Below, piece after piece: positions 1-14,040 of a stretch of DNA of 64,000 nucleotides (position 1 is its first letter; the number at the start of each line of letters is the position of its first letter). Under the pieces are notes generated by a model. It was given only the letters and a program-made list of their open reading frames with translations. It had not been told where the DNA came from and ran no database searches. The position numbers were made by a program, and so were the translations under genes. Source of the DNA: Siphonodentalium dalli (taxonomy: Eukaryota > Mollusca > Scaphopoda > Gadilida > Siphonodentaliidae); NCBI GenBank assembly GCA_032622095.1, contig CP136063.1, positions 35,442,106-35,506,105 on the forward strand. Reading direction: 5' to 3'.

Positions 1-3000
1 CACAAGCTGTCGCTATATGGCCACATAATCATCATTTGTACCCGCCTTACTGAAAACCCGGACCAGTTTGACCGTCGGTTGACCACCTACAGATATCATG
101 GGGGGATGGCAAATAAGAAATCGACAAATTTTGAAGGAATTTTCGTATAGTTTGAACATTTAGTGGCACAAGCTGTCGCTATATGGCCACATAATCACCA
201 TTTGTACCCACCTTACTGAAAACCCGGACCAGTTGACCGTCGGTTGACCACCCACAGATATCCTGGGGGATGGCAAATAAGAAATCGACAAATTTTGAAG
301 GAAATTTCGTATAGTTTGAACATTTAGTGGCACAAGCTGTCGCTATATGGCCACATAATCATCATTTGTACCCGCGTTACTGAAAACCCGGACCAGTTGA
401 CCGTTGGTTGACCACCCACAGATATCCTGGGGTGGATGGCAAATAAGAAATCGACAAATTTTGAAGGAAATTTCGTATAGTTTGAACATTTAGTGGCACA
501 AGCTGTCGCTATATGGCCACATAATCATCATTTGTACCCGCCTTACTGAAAACCCGGACCAGTTGACCGTCGGTTGACCACCCACAGATATCTTGGGGGG
601 ATGGCAAATACGGAATCGACAAATTTTGAAGGAAATTTCGTATAGTTTGAACATTTAGTGGCACAAGCTGTCGCTATATGGCCACATAATCATCATTTGT
701 ACCCGCCTTACTGAAAACCCGGACCAGTTGACCGTCGGTTGACCACCCACAGATATCTTGGGGGGATGGCAAATAAGGAATCGACAAATTTTGAAGGAAA
801 TTTCGTATAGTTTGAACATTTAGTGGCACAAGCTGTCGCTATATGGCCACATAATCATCATTTGTACCCGCCTTACTGAAAACCCGGACCAGTTGACCGT
901 CGGTTGACCACCTACATATATCATGGGGGGATGGCAAATAAGAAATCGACAAATTTTGAAGGAAATTTCGTATAGTTTGAACATTTAGTGGCACAAGCTG
1001 TCGCTATATGGCCACATAATCATCATTTGTACCCGCCTTACTGAAAACCCGGACCAGTTGACCGTCGGTTGACCACCTACAGATATCATGGGGGGATGGC
1101 AAATAAGAAATCGACAAATTTTGAAGAAAATTTCGTATAGTTTGAACATTTAGTGGCACAAGTTGTCGCTATATGGCCACATAATCATCATTTGTACCCG
1201 CCTTACTGAAAACCCGGACCAGTTGACCGTCGGTTGACCACCTACAGATATCATGGGGGGATGGCAAATAAGAAATCGACAAATTTTGAAGGAAATTTCG
1301 TATAGTTTGAACATTTAGTGGCGCAAGCTGTCGCTATATGGCCACAAACTCACCATTTGTACCCGCCTTACTGAAAATCCGGACCAGTTGACCGTCGGTT
1401 GACCACCCACAGATATCCTGGGGGGATGGCAAATAAGGAATCGACAAATTTTGAAGGAAATTTCGTATAGTTTGAACATTTAGTGGCACAAGCTGTCGCT
1501 ATATGGCCACATAATCATCATTTGTACCCGCCTTACTGAAAACCCGGACCAGTTGACCGTCGGTTGACCACCTACAGATATCATGGGGGGATGGCAATTA
1601 AGAAATCGACAAATTTTGAAGAAAATTTCGTATAGTTTGAACATTTAGTGGCACAAGCTGTCGCTATATGGTCACATAATCATCATTTGTACCCGCCTTA
1701 CTGAAAACCCGGACCAGTTGACCGTCGGTTGACCACCTACAGATATCATGGGGGGATGGCAAATAAGAAATCGACAAATTTTGAAGGAAATTTCGTATAG
1801 TTTGAACATTTAGTGGCACAAGCTGTCGCTATATGGCCACATAATCACCATTTGTACCCGCCTTACTGAAAACCCGGACCAGTTGACCGTCGGTTGACCA
1901 CCCACAGATATCCTGGGAGGATGGCAAATAAGGAATCGACAAATTTTGAAGAAAATTTCGTATAGTTTGAGCATTTAGTGGCACAAGCTGTCGCTATATG
2001 GCCACATAATCATCATTTGTACCCGCCTTACTGAAAACCCGGACCAGTTGACCGTCGGTTGACCACCTACAGATATCATGGGGGGATGGCAAATAAGAAA
2101 TCGACAAATTTTGAAGGAAATTTTGTATAGTTTGAACATTTAGTGGCACAATCTGTCGCTATATGGCCACATAATCACCATTTGTACCCGCCTTACTGAA
2201 AACCCGGACCAGTTGACCGTCGGTTGACCACCTACATATATCATGGGGGGATGGCAAATAAGAAATCGACAAATTTTGAAGGAAATTTCGTATAGTTTGA
2301 ACATTTAGTGGCACAAGCTGTCGCTATATGGCCACATAATCATCATTTGTACCCGCCTTACTGAAAACCCGGACCAGTTGACCGTCGGTTGACCACCTAC
2401 AGATATCATGGGGGGATGGCAAATAAGAAATCGACAAATTTTGAAGAAAATTTCGTATAGTTTGAACATTTGGTGGCACAAGCTGTCGCTATATAGCCAC
2501 ATAATCATCATTTGTACCCGCCTTACTGAAAACCCGGACCAGTTGACCGTCGGTTGACCACCCACAGATATCCTGGGGGGATGGCAAATAAGGAATCGAC
2601 AAATTTTGAAGGAAATTTCGTATAGTTTGAACATTTAGTGGCACAAGCTGTCGCTATATGGCCACATAATCATCATTTGTACCCGCCTTACTGAAAACCC
2701 GGACCAGTTGACCGTCGGTTGACCACCTACAGATATCATGGGGGGATGGCAAATAAGAAATCGACAAATTTTGAAGGAAATTTCGTATAGTTTGAACATT
2801 TAGTGGCACAAGCTGTCGCTATATGGCCACATAATCATCATTTGTACCCGCCTTACTGAAAACCCGGACCAGTTGACCGTCGGTTGACCACCTACAGATA
2901 TCATGGGGGGATGGCAATTAAGAAATCGACAAATTTTGAAGAAAATTTCGTATAGTTTGAACATTTAGTGGCACAAGCTGTCGCTATATGGTCACGTAAT

Positions 3001-3599
3001 CATCATTTGTACCCGCCTTACTGAAAACCCGGACCAGTTGACCGTCGGTTGACCACCTACATATATCATGGGGGGATGGCAAATAAGAAATCGACAAATT
3101 TTGGAGGAAATTTCGTATAGTTTGAACATTTAGTGGCACAAGCTGTCGCTATATGGCCACATAATCACCATTTGTACCCGCCTTACTGAAACCCGGACCA
3201 GTTGACCGTCGGTTGACCACCCACAGATATCCTGGGGGGATGGCAAATAAGAAATCGACAAATTTTGAAGGAAATTTCGTATAGTTTGAACATTTAGTGG
3301 CACAAGCTGTCGCTATATGGCCACATAATCATCATTTGTACCCGCCTTACTGAAAACCCGGACAGTTGACCGTCGGTTGACCACCCACAGATATCCTGGG
3401 AGGATGGCAAATAAGGAATCGACAAATTTTGAAGAAAATTTCGTATAGTTTGAGCATTTAGTGGCACAAGCTGTCGCTATATGGCCACATAATCATCATT
3501 TGTACCCGCCTTACTGAAAACCCGGACCAGTTGACCGTCGGTTGACCACCTACAGATATCATGGGGGGATGGCAAATAAGAAATCGACAAATTTTGAAG

Positions 3600-6500
3600 G
3601 AAATTTTGTATAGTTTGAACATTTAGTGGCACAATCTGTCGCTATATGGCCACATAATCACCATTTGTACCCGCCTTACTGAAAACCCGGACCAGTTGAC
3701 CGTCGGTTGACCACCTACATATATCATGGGGGGATGGCAAATAAGAAATCGACAAATTTTGAAGGAAATTTCGTATAGTTTGAACATTTAGTGGCACAAG
3801 CTGTCGCTATATGGCCACATAATCATCATTTGTACCCGCCTTACTGAAAACCCGGACCAGTTGACCGTCGGTTGACCACCTACAGATATCATGGGGGGAT
3901 GGCAAATAAGAAATCGACAAATTTTGAAGAAAATTTCGTATAGTTTGAACATTTGGTGGCACAAGCTGTCGCTATATGGCCACATAATCATCATTTGTAC
4001 CCGCCTTACTGAAAACCCGGACCAGTTTGACCGTCGGTTGACCACCTACAGATATCATGGGGGGATGGCAAATAAGAAATCGACAAATTTGAAGGAATTT
4101 TCGTATAGTTTGAACATTTAGTGGCACAAGCTGTCGCTATATGGCCACATAATCACCATTTGTACCCACCTTACTGAAAACCCGGACCAGTTGACCGTCG
4201 GTTGACCACCCACAGATATCCTGGGGATGGCAAATAAGAAATCGACAAATTTTGAAGGAAATTTCGTATAGTTTGAACATTTAGTGGCACAAGCTGTCGC
4301 TATATGGCCACATAATCATCATTTGTACCCGCGTTACTGAAAACCCGGACCAGTTGACCGTCGGTTGACCACCCACAGATATCCTGGGGTGGATGGCAAA
4401 TAAGAAATCGACAAATTTTGAAGGAAATTTCGTATAGTTTGAACATTTAGTGGCACAAGCTGTCGCTATATGGCCACATAATCATCATTTGTACCCGCCT
4501 TACTGAAAACCCGGACCAGTTGACCGTCGGTTGACCACCCACAGATATCTTGGGGGGATGGCAAATACGGAATCGACAAATTTTGAAGGAAATTTCGTAT
4601 AGTTTGAACATTTAGTGGCACAAGCTGTCGCTATATGGCCACATAATCATCATTTGTGCCCGCCTTACTGAAAACCCGGACCAGTTGACCGTCGGTTGAC
4701 CACCTACATATATCATGGGGGGATGGCAAATAAGAAATCGACAAATTTTGAAGGAAATTTCGTATAGTTTGAACATTTAGTGGCACAAGCTGTCGCTATA
4801 TGGCCACATAATCATCATTTGTACCCGCCTTACTGAAAACCCGGACCAGTTGACCGTCGGTTGACCACCTACAGATATCATGGGGGGATGGCAAATAAGA
4901 AATCGACAAATTTTGAAGAAAATTTCGTATAGTTTGAACATTTAGTGGCACAAGTTGTCGCTATATGGCCACATAATCATCATTTGCACCCGCCTTACTG
5001 AAAACCCGGACCAGTTGACCGTCGGTTGACCACCTACAGATATCATGGGGGGATGGCAAATAAGAAATCGACAAATTTTGAAGGAAATTTCGTATAGTTT
5101 GAACATTTAGTGGCACAAGCTGTCGCTATATGGCCACATACTCACCATTTGTACCCGCCTTACTGAAAACCCGGACCAGTTGACCGTCGGTTGACCACCC
5201 ACAGATATCCTGGGGGGATGGCAAATAAGAAATCGACAAATTTTGAAGGAAATTTCGTATAGTTTGAACATTTAGTGGCACAAGCTGTCGCTATATAGCC
5301 ACATAATCATCATTTGTACCCGCCTTACTGAAAACCCGGACCAGTTGACCGTCGGTTGACCACCTACAGATATCATGGGGGGATGGCAAATAAGAAATCG
5401 ACAAATTTTGAAGGAAATTTCGTATAGTTTGAACATTTAGTGGCACAAGCTGTCGCTATATGGCCACATAATCATCGTTTGTACCCGCCTTACTGAAAAC
5501 CCGGACCAGTTGACCGTCGGTTGACCACCCACAGATATCTTGGGGGGATGGCAAATAAGGAATCGACAAATTTTGAAGGAAATTTCGTATAGTTTGAACA
5601 TTTAGTGGCACAAGCTGTCGCTATATGGCCACATAATCATCATTTGTACCCGCCTTACTGAAAACCCGGACCAGTTGACCGTCGGTTGACCACCCACAGA
5701 TATCTTGGGGGGATGGCAAATAAGGAATCGACAAATTTTGAAGGAAATTTCGTATAGTTTGAACATTTAGTGGCACAAGCTGTCGCTATATGGCCACATA
5801 ATCATCATTTGTACCCGACTTACTGAAAACCCGGACCAGTTGACCGTCGGTTGACCACCTACATATATCATGGGGGGATGGCAAATAAGAAATCGACAAA
5901 TTTTGAAGGAAATTTCGTATAGTTTGAACATTTAGTGGCACAAGCTGTCGCTATATGGCCACATAATCATCATTTGTACCCGCCTTACTGAAAACCCGGA
6001 CCAGTTGACCGTCGGTTGACCACCTACAGATATCATGGGGGGATGGCAAATAAGAAATCGACAAATTTTGAAGAAAATTTCGTATAGTTTGAACATTTAG
6101 TGGCACAAGTTGTCGCTATATGGCCACATAATCATCATTTGTACCCGCCTTACTGAAAACCCGGACCAGTTGACCGTCGGTTGACCACCTACAGATATCA
6201 TGGGGGGATGGCAAATAAGAAATCGACAAATTTTGAAGGAAATTTCGTATAGTTTGAACATTTAGTGGCGCAAGCTGTCGCTATATGGCCACAAACTCAC
6301 CATTTGTACCCGCCTTACTGAAAATCCGGACCAGTTGACCGTCGGTTGACCACCCACAGATATCCTGGGGGGATGGCAAATAAGAAATCGACAAATTTTG
6401 AAGGAAATTTCGTATAGTTTGAACATTTAGTGGCACAAGCTGTCGCTATATAGCCACATAATCATCATTTGTACCCGCCTTACTGAAAACCCGGACCAGT

Positions 6501-9500
6501 TGACCGTCGGTTGACCACCTACAGATATCATGGGGGGATGGCAAATAAGAAATCGACAAATTTTGAAGGAAATTTTGTATAGTTTGAACATTTAGTGGCA
6601 CAATCTGTCGCTATATGGCCACATAATCACCATTTGTACCCGCCTTACTGAAAACCCGGACCAGTTGACCGTCGGTTGACCACCTACATATATCATGGGG
6701 GGATGGCAAATAAGAAATCGACAAATTTTGAAGGAAATTTCGTATAGTTTGAACATTTAGTGGCACAAGCTGTCGCTATATGGCCACATAATCATCATTT
6801 GTACCCGCCTTACTGAAAACCCGGACCAGTTGACCGTCGGTTGACCACCTACAGATATCATGGGGGGATGGCAAATAAGAAATCGACAAATTTTGAAGAA
6901 AATTTCGTATAGTTTGAACATTTGGTGGCACAAGCTGTCGCTATATGGCCACATAATCATCATTTGTACCCGCCTTACTGAAAACCCGGACCAGTTTGAC
7001 CGTCGGTTGACCACCTACAGATATCATGGGGGGATGGCAAATAAGAAATCGACAAATTTTGAAGGAATTTTCGTATAGTTTGAACATTTAGTGGCACAAG
7101 CTGTCGCTATATGGCCACATAATCACCATTTGTACCCACCTTACTGAAAACCCGGACCAGTTGACCGTCGGTTGACCACCCACAGATATCCTGGGGGATG
7201 GCAAATAAGAAATCGACAAATTTTGAAGGAAATTTCGTATAGTTTGAACATTTAGTGGCACAAGCTGTCGCTATATGGCCACATAATCATCATTTGTACC
7301 CGCGTTACTGAAAACCCGGACCAGTTGACCGTCGGTTGACCACCCACAGATATCCTGGGGTGGATGGCAAATAAGAAATCGACAAATTTTGAAGGAAATT
7401 TCGTATAGTTTGAACATTTAGTGGCACAAGCTGTCGCTATATGGCCACATAATCATCATTTGTACCCGCCTTACTGAAAACCCGGACCAGTTGACCGTCG
7501 GTTGACCACCCACAGATATCTTGGGGGGATGGCAAATACGGAATCGACAAATTTTGAAGGAAATTTCGTATAGTTTGAACATTTAGTGGCACAAGCTGTC
7601 GCTATATGGCCACATAATCATCATTTGTGCCCGCCTTACTGAAAACCCGGACCAGTTGACCGTCGGTTGACCACCTACATATATCATGGGGGGATGGCAA
7701 ATAAGAAATCGACAAATTTTGAAGGAAATTTCGTATAGTTTGAACATTTAGTGGCACAAGCTGTCGCTATATGGCCACATAATCATCATTTGTACCCGCC
7801 TTACTGAAAACCCGGACCAGTTGACCGTCGGTTGACCACCTACAGATATCATGGGGGGATGGCAAATAAGAAATCGACAAATTTTGAAGAAAATTTCGTA
7901 TAGTTTGAACATTTAGAGGCACAAGTTGTCGCTATATGGCCACATAATCATCATTTGCACCCGCCTTACTGAAAACCCGGACCAGTTGACCGTCGGTTGA
8001 CCACCTACAGATATCATGGGGGGATGGCAAATAAGAAATCGACAAATTTTGAAGGAAATTTCGTATAGTTTGAACATTTAGTGGCACAAGCTGTCGCTAT
8101 ATGGCCACATACTCACCATTTGTACCCGCCTTACTGAAAACCCGGACCAGTTGACCGTCGGTTGACCACCCACAGATATCCTGGGGGGATGGCAAATAAG
8201 AAATCGACAAATTTTGAAGGAAATTTCGTATAGTTTGAACATTTAGTGGCACAAGCTGTCGCTATATAGCCACATAATCATCATTTGTACCCGCCTTACT
8301 GAAAACCCGGACCAGTTGACCGTCGGTTGACCACCTACAGATATCATGGGGGGATGGCAAATAAGAAATCGACAAATTTTGAAGGAAATTTCGTATAGTT
8401 TGAACATTTAGTGGCACAAGCTGTCGCTATATGGCCACATAATCATCGTTTGTACCCGCCTTACTGAAAACCCGGACCAGTTGACCGTCGGTTGACCACC
8501 CACAGATATCTTGGGGGGATGGCAAATAAGGAATCGACAAATTTTGAAGGAAATTTCGTATAGTTTGAACATTTAGTGGCACAAGCTGTCGCTATATGGC
8601 CACATAATCATCATTTGTACCCGCCTTACTGAAAACCCGGACCAGTTGACCGTCGGTTGACCACCCACAGATATCTTGGGGGGATGGCAAATAAGGAATC
8701 GACAAATTTTGAAGGAAATTTCGTATAGTTTGAACATTTAGTGGCACAAGCTGTCGCTATATGGCCACATAATCATCATTTGTACCCGCCTTACTGAAAA
8801 CCCGGACCAGTTGACCGTCGGTTGACCACCTACATATATCATGGGGGGATGGCAAATAAGAAATCGACAAATTTTGAAGGAAATTTCGTATAGTTTGAAC
8901 ATTTAGTGGCACAAGCTGTCGCTATATGGCCACATAATCATCATTTGTACCCGCCTTACTGAAAACCCGGACCAGTTGACCGTCGGTTGACCACCTACAG
9001 ATATCATGGGGGGATGGCAAATAAGAAATCGACAAATTTTGAAGAAAATTTCGTATAGTTTGAACATTTAGTGGCACAAGTTGTCGCTATATGGCCACAT
9101 AATCATCATTTGTACCCGCCTTACTGAAAACCCGGACCAGTTGACCGTCGGTTGACCACCTACAGATATCATGGGGGGATGGCAAATAAGAAATCGACAA
9201 ATTTTGAAGGAAATTTCGTATAGTTTGAACATTTAGTGGCGCAAGCTGTCGCTATATGGCCACAAACTCACCATTTGTACCCGCCTTACTGAAAATCCGG
9301 ACCAGTTGACCGTCGGTTGACCACCCACAGATATCCTGGGGGGATGGCAAATAAGAAATCGACAAATTTTGAAGGAAATTTCGTATAGTTTGAACATTTA
9401 GTGGCACAAGCTGTCGCTATATAGCCACATAATCATCATTTGTACCCGCCTTACTGAAAACCCGGACCAGTTGACCGTCGGTTGACCACCTACAGATATC

Positions 9501-9538
9501 ATGGGGGGATGGCAAATAAGAAATCGACAAATTTTGAA
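3600..9538 (+). repeat. 18-mer higher-order repeat, two copies (~2.97 kb)
   Basis: Rare variants recur about 2,969-2,971 bp apart. They are AAATTTTGTATAG with CACAATCTG (3,601 and 6,570), CCAGTTTGACC (4,022 and 6,991), CATTTGTGCC (4,651 and 7,622), CATTTGCACC (4,981 and 7,952), TATATAGCC (5,291 and 8,262) and GGCGCAAGC (6,268 and 9,239). Eighteen monomers of 165 bp give 2,970. The correspondence breaks near 9,538. Bases 1 to about 690 are a further partial copy, offset by about 3,960 bp (24 monomers) from 3,961 onward. Confidence 0.85.
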
Positions 9539-12500
9539 GGAAATTTCGTATAGTTTGAACATTTAGTGGCACAAGCTGTCGCTATATGGCCACATAATCA
9601 TCATTTGTACCCGCCTTACTGAAAACCCGGACCAGTTGACCGTCGGTTGACCACCCACAGATATCTTGGGGGGATGGCAAATAAGGAATCGACAAATTTT
9701 GAAGGAAATTTCGTATAGTTTGAACATTTAGTGGCACAAGCTGTCGCTATATGGCCACATAATCATCATTTGTACCCGCCTTACTGAAAACCCGGACCAG
9801 TTGACCGTCGGTTGACCACCTACAGATATCATGGGGGGATGGCAAATAAGAAATCGACAAATTTTGAAGGAAATTTCGTATAGTTTGAACATTTAGTGGC
9901 ACAAGCTGTCGCTATATGGCCACATAATCATCATTTGTACCCGCCTTACTGAAAACCCGGACCAGTTGACCGTCGGTTGACCACCTACAGATATCATGGG
10001 GGGATGGCAAATAAGAAATCGACAAATTTTGAAGAAAATTTCGTATAGTTTGAACATTTAGTGGCACAAGTTGTCGCTATATGGCCACATAATCATCATT
10101 TGTACCCGCCTTACTGAAAACCCGGACCAGTTGACCGTCGGTTGACCACCTACAGATATCATGGGGGGATGGCAAATAAGAAATCGACAAATTTTGAAGG
10201 AAATTTCGTATAGTTTGAACATTTAGTGGCACAAGCTGTCACTATATGGCCACATAATCACCATTTGTACCCGCCTTACTGAAAACCCGGACCAGTTGAC
10301 CGTCGGTTGACCACCCACAGATATCCTGGGGGGATGGCAAATAAGAAATCGACAAATTTTGAAGGAAATTTCGTATAGTTTGAACATTTGGTGGCACAAG
10401 CTGTCGCTATATGGCCACATACTCATCATTTGTACCCGCCTTACTGAAAATCCGGACAGTTGACCGTCGGTTGACCACCCACAGATATCCTGGGAGGATG
10501 GCAAATAAGGAATCGACAAATTTTGAAGGAAATTTCGTATAGTTTGAGCATTTAGTGGCACAAGCTGTCGCTATATGGCCACATAATGATCATTTGTACC
10601 CGCCTTACTGAAAACCCGGACCAGTTGACCGTCGGTTGACCACCTACATATATCATGGGGGGATGGCAAATAAGAAATCGACAAATTTTGAAGGAAATTT
10701 CGTATAGTTTGAACATTTAGTGGCACAAGCTGTCGCTATATGGCCACATAATCATCATTTGTACCCGCCTTACTGAAAATCCGGACCAGTTGACCGTCGG
10801 TTGACCACCTACAGATATCATGGGGGGATGGCAAATAAGAAATCGACAAATTTTGAAGAAAATTTCGTATAGTTTGAACATTTGGTGGCACAAGCTGTCG
10901 CTATATGGCCACATAATCATCATTTGTACCCGCCTTACTGAAAACCCGGACCAGTTGACCGTCGGTTGACCACCTACAGATATCATGGGGGGATGGCGTA
11001 TAAGAAATCGACAAATTTTGAAGGAAATTTCGTATAGTTTGAACATTTAGTGGCACAAGCTGTCGCTATATGGCCACATAATCACCATTTGTACCCGCCT
11101 TACTGAAAACCCGGACCAGTTGACCGTCGGTTGACCACCCACAGATATCCTGGGGGGATGGCAAATAAGAAATCGACAAATTTTGAAGGAAATTTCGTAT
11201 AGTTTGAACATTTAGTGGCACAAGCTGTCGCTATATGGCCACATAATCATCATTTGTACCCGCGTTACTGAAAACCCAGACCAGTTGACCGTCGGTTGAC
11301 CACCCACAGATATCCTGGGGGGATGGCAAATAAGGAATCGACAAATTTTGAAGGAAATTTCGTTAGGTTTGAACATTTAGTGGCACAAGCTGTCGCTATA
11401 TGGCCACATAATCATCATTTGTACCCGCCTTACTGAAAACCCGGACCAGTTGACCGTCGGTTGACCACCTACAGATATCATGGGGGGATGGCAAATAAGA
11501 AATCGACAAATTTTGAAGGAAATTTCGTATAGTTTGAACATTTAGTGTAACAAGCTGTCGCTATATGGCCACATAATGATCATTTGTACCCGCCTTACTG
11601 TAAACCCGGACCAGTTGACCGTCGGTTGACCACCTACATATATCATGGGGGGATGGCAAATAAGAAATCGACAAATTTTGAAGGAAATTTCGTATAGTTT
11701 GAACATTTAGTGGCACAAGCTGTCGCTATATGGCCACATAATCATCATTTGTACCCGCCTTACTGAAAACCCGGACCAGTTGACCGTCGGTTGACCACCT
11801 ACAGATATCATGGGGGGGATGGCAAATAAGAAATCGACAAATTTTGAAGAAAATTTCGTATAGTTTGAACATTTGGTGGCACAAGCTGTCGCTATATGGC
11901 CACATAATCATCATTTGTACCCGCTTTACTGAAAACCCGGACCAGTTGACCGTCGGTTGACCATCTACAGATATCATGGGGGGATGGCGTATAAGAAATC
12001 GACAAATTTTGAAGGAAATTTCGTATAGTTTGAACATTTAGTGGCACAAGCTGTCGCTATATGGCCACATAATCACTATTTGTACCCGCCTTACTGAAAA
12101 CCCGGACCAGTTGACCGTCGGTTGACCACCCACAGATATCCTGGGGGGATGGCAAATAAGAAATCGACAAATTTTGAAGGAAATTTCGTATAGTTTGAAC
12201 ATTTAGTGGCACAAGCTGTCGCTATATGGCCACATAATCATCATTTGTACCCGCGTTACTGAAAACCCGGACCAGTTGACCGTCGGTTGACCACCCACAG
12301 ATATCCTGGGGGATGGCAAATAAGGAATCGACAAATTTTGAAGGAAATTTCGTTAGGTTTGAACATTTAGTGGCACAAGCTGTCGCTATATGGCCACATA
12401 ATCATCATTTGTACCCGCCTTACTGAAAACCCGGACCAGTTGACCGTCGGTTGACCACCTACAGATATCATGGGGGGATGGCAAATAAGAAATCGACAAA

Positions 12501-14040
12501 TTTTGAAGGAAATTTCGTATAGTTTGAACATTTAGTGGCACAAGCTGTCGCTATATGGCCACATAATCACCATTTGTACCCGCCTTACTGAAAACCCGGA
12601 CCAGTTGACCGTCGGTTGACCACCTACAGATATCATGGGGGGATGGCAAATAAGAAATCGACAAATTTTGAAGGAAATTTCGTATAGTTTGAACATTTAG
12701 TGGAACAAGCTGTCGCTATATGGCCACATAATGATCATTTGTACCCGCCTTACTGAAAACCCGGACCAGTTGACCGTCGGTTGACCACCTACATATATCA
12801 TGGGGGGATGGCAAATAAGAAATCGACAAATTTTGAAGGAAATTTCGTATAGTTTGAACATTTAGTGGCAAAAGCTGTCGCTATATGGCCACATAATCAT
12901 CATTTGTACCCGCCTTACTGAAAACCCGGACCAGTTGACCGTCGGTTGACCACCTACAGATATCATGAGGGGATGGCAAATAAGAAATCGACAAATTTTG
13001 AAGAAAATTTCGTATAGTTTGAACATTTGGTGGCACAAGCTGTCGCTATATGGCCACATAATCATCATTTGTACCCGCCTTACTGAAAACCCGGACCAGT
13101 TGACCGTCGGTTGACCACCTACAGATATCATGGGGGGATGGCGTATAAGAAATCGACAAATTTTGAAGGAAATTTCGTATAGTTTGAACATTTAGTGGCA
13201 CAAGCTGTCGCTATATGGCCACATAATCACCATTTGTACCCGCCTTACTGAAAACCCGGACCAGTTGACCGTCGGTTGACCACCCACAGATATCCTGGGG
13301 GGATGGCAAATAAGAAATCGACAAATTTTGAAGGAAATTTCGTATAGTTTGAACATTTAATGGCACAAGCTGTCGCTATATGGCCACATAATCATCATTT
13401 GTACCCGCGTTACTGAAAACCCGGACCAGTTGACCGTCGGTTGACCACCCACAGATATCCTGGGGGGATGGCAAATAAGGAATCGACAAATTTTGAAGGA
13501 AATTTCGTTAGGTTTGAACATTTAGTGGCACAAGCTGTCGCTATATGGCCACATAATCATCATTTGTACCCGCCTTACTGAAAACCCGGACCAGTTGACC
13601 GTCGGTTGACCACCTACAGATATCATGGGGGGATGGCAAATAAGAAATCGACAAATTTTGAAGGAAATTTCGTATAGTTTGAACATTTAGTGGCACAAGC
13701 TGTCGCTATATGGCCACATAATCACCATTTGTACCCGCCTTACTGAAAACCCGGACCAGTTGACCGTCGGTTGACCACCCACAGATATCCTGGGGGGGAT
13801 GGCAAATAAGAAATCGACAAATTTTGAAGGAAATTTCGTATAGTTTGAACATTTAGTGGCACAAGCTGTCGCTATATGGTCACATAATCATCATTTGTAC
13901 CCGCCTTACTGAAACCCCGGACCAGTTGACCGTCGGTTGACCACCCACAGATATCCTGGGGGGATGGCAAATAAGGAATCGACAAATTTTGAAGGAAATT
14001 TCGTATAGTTTGAACATTTAGTGGCACAAGCTGTCGCTAT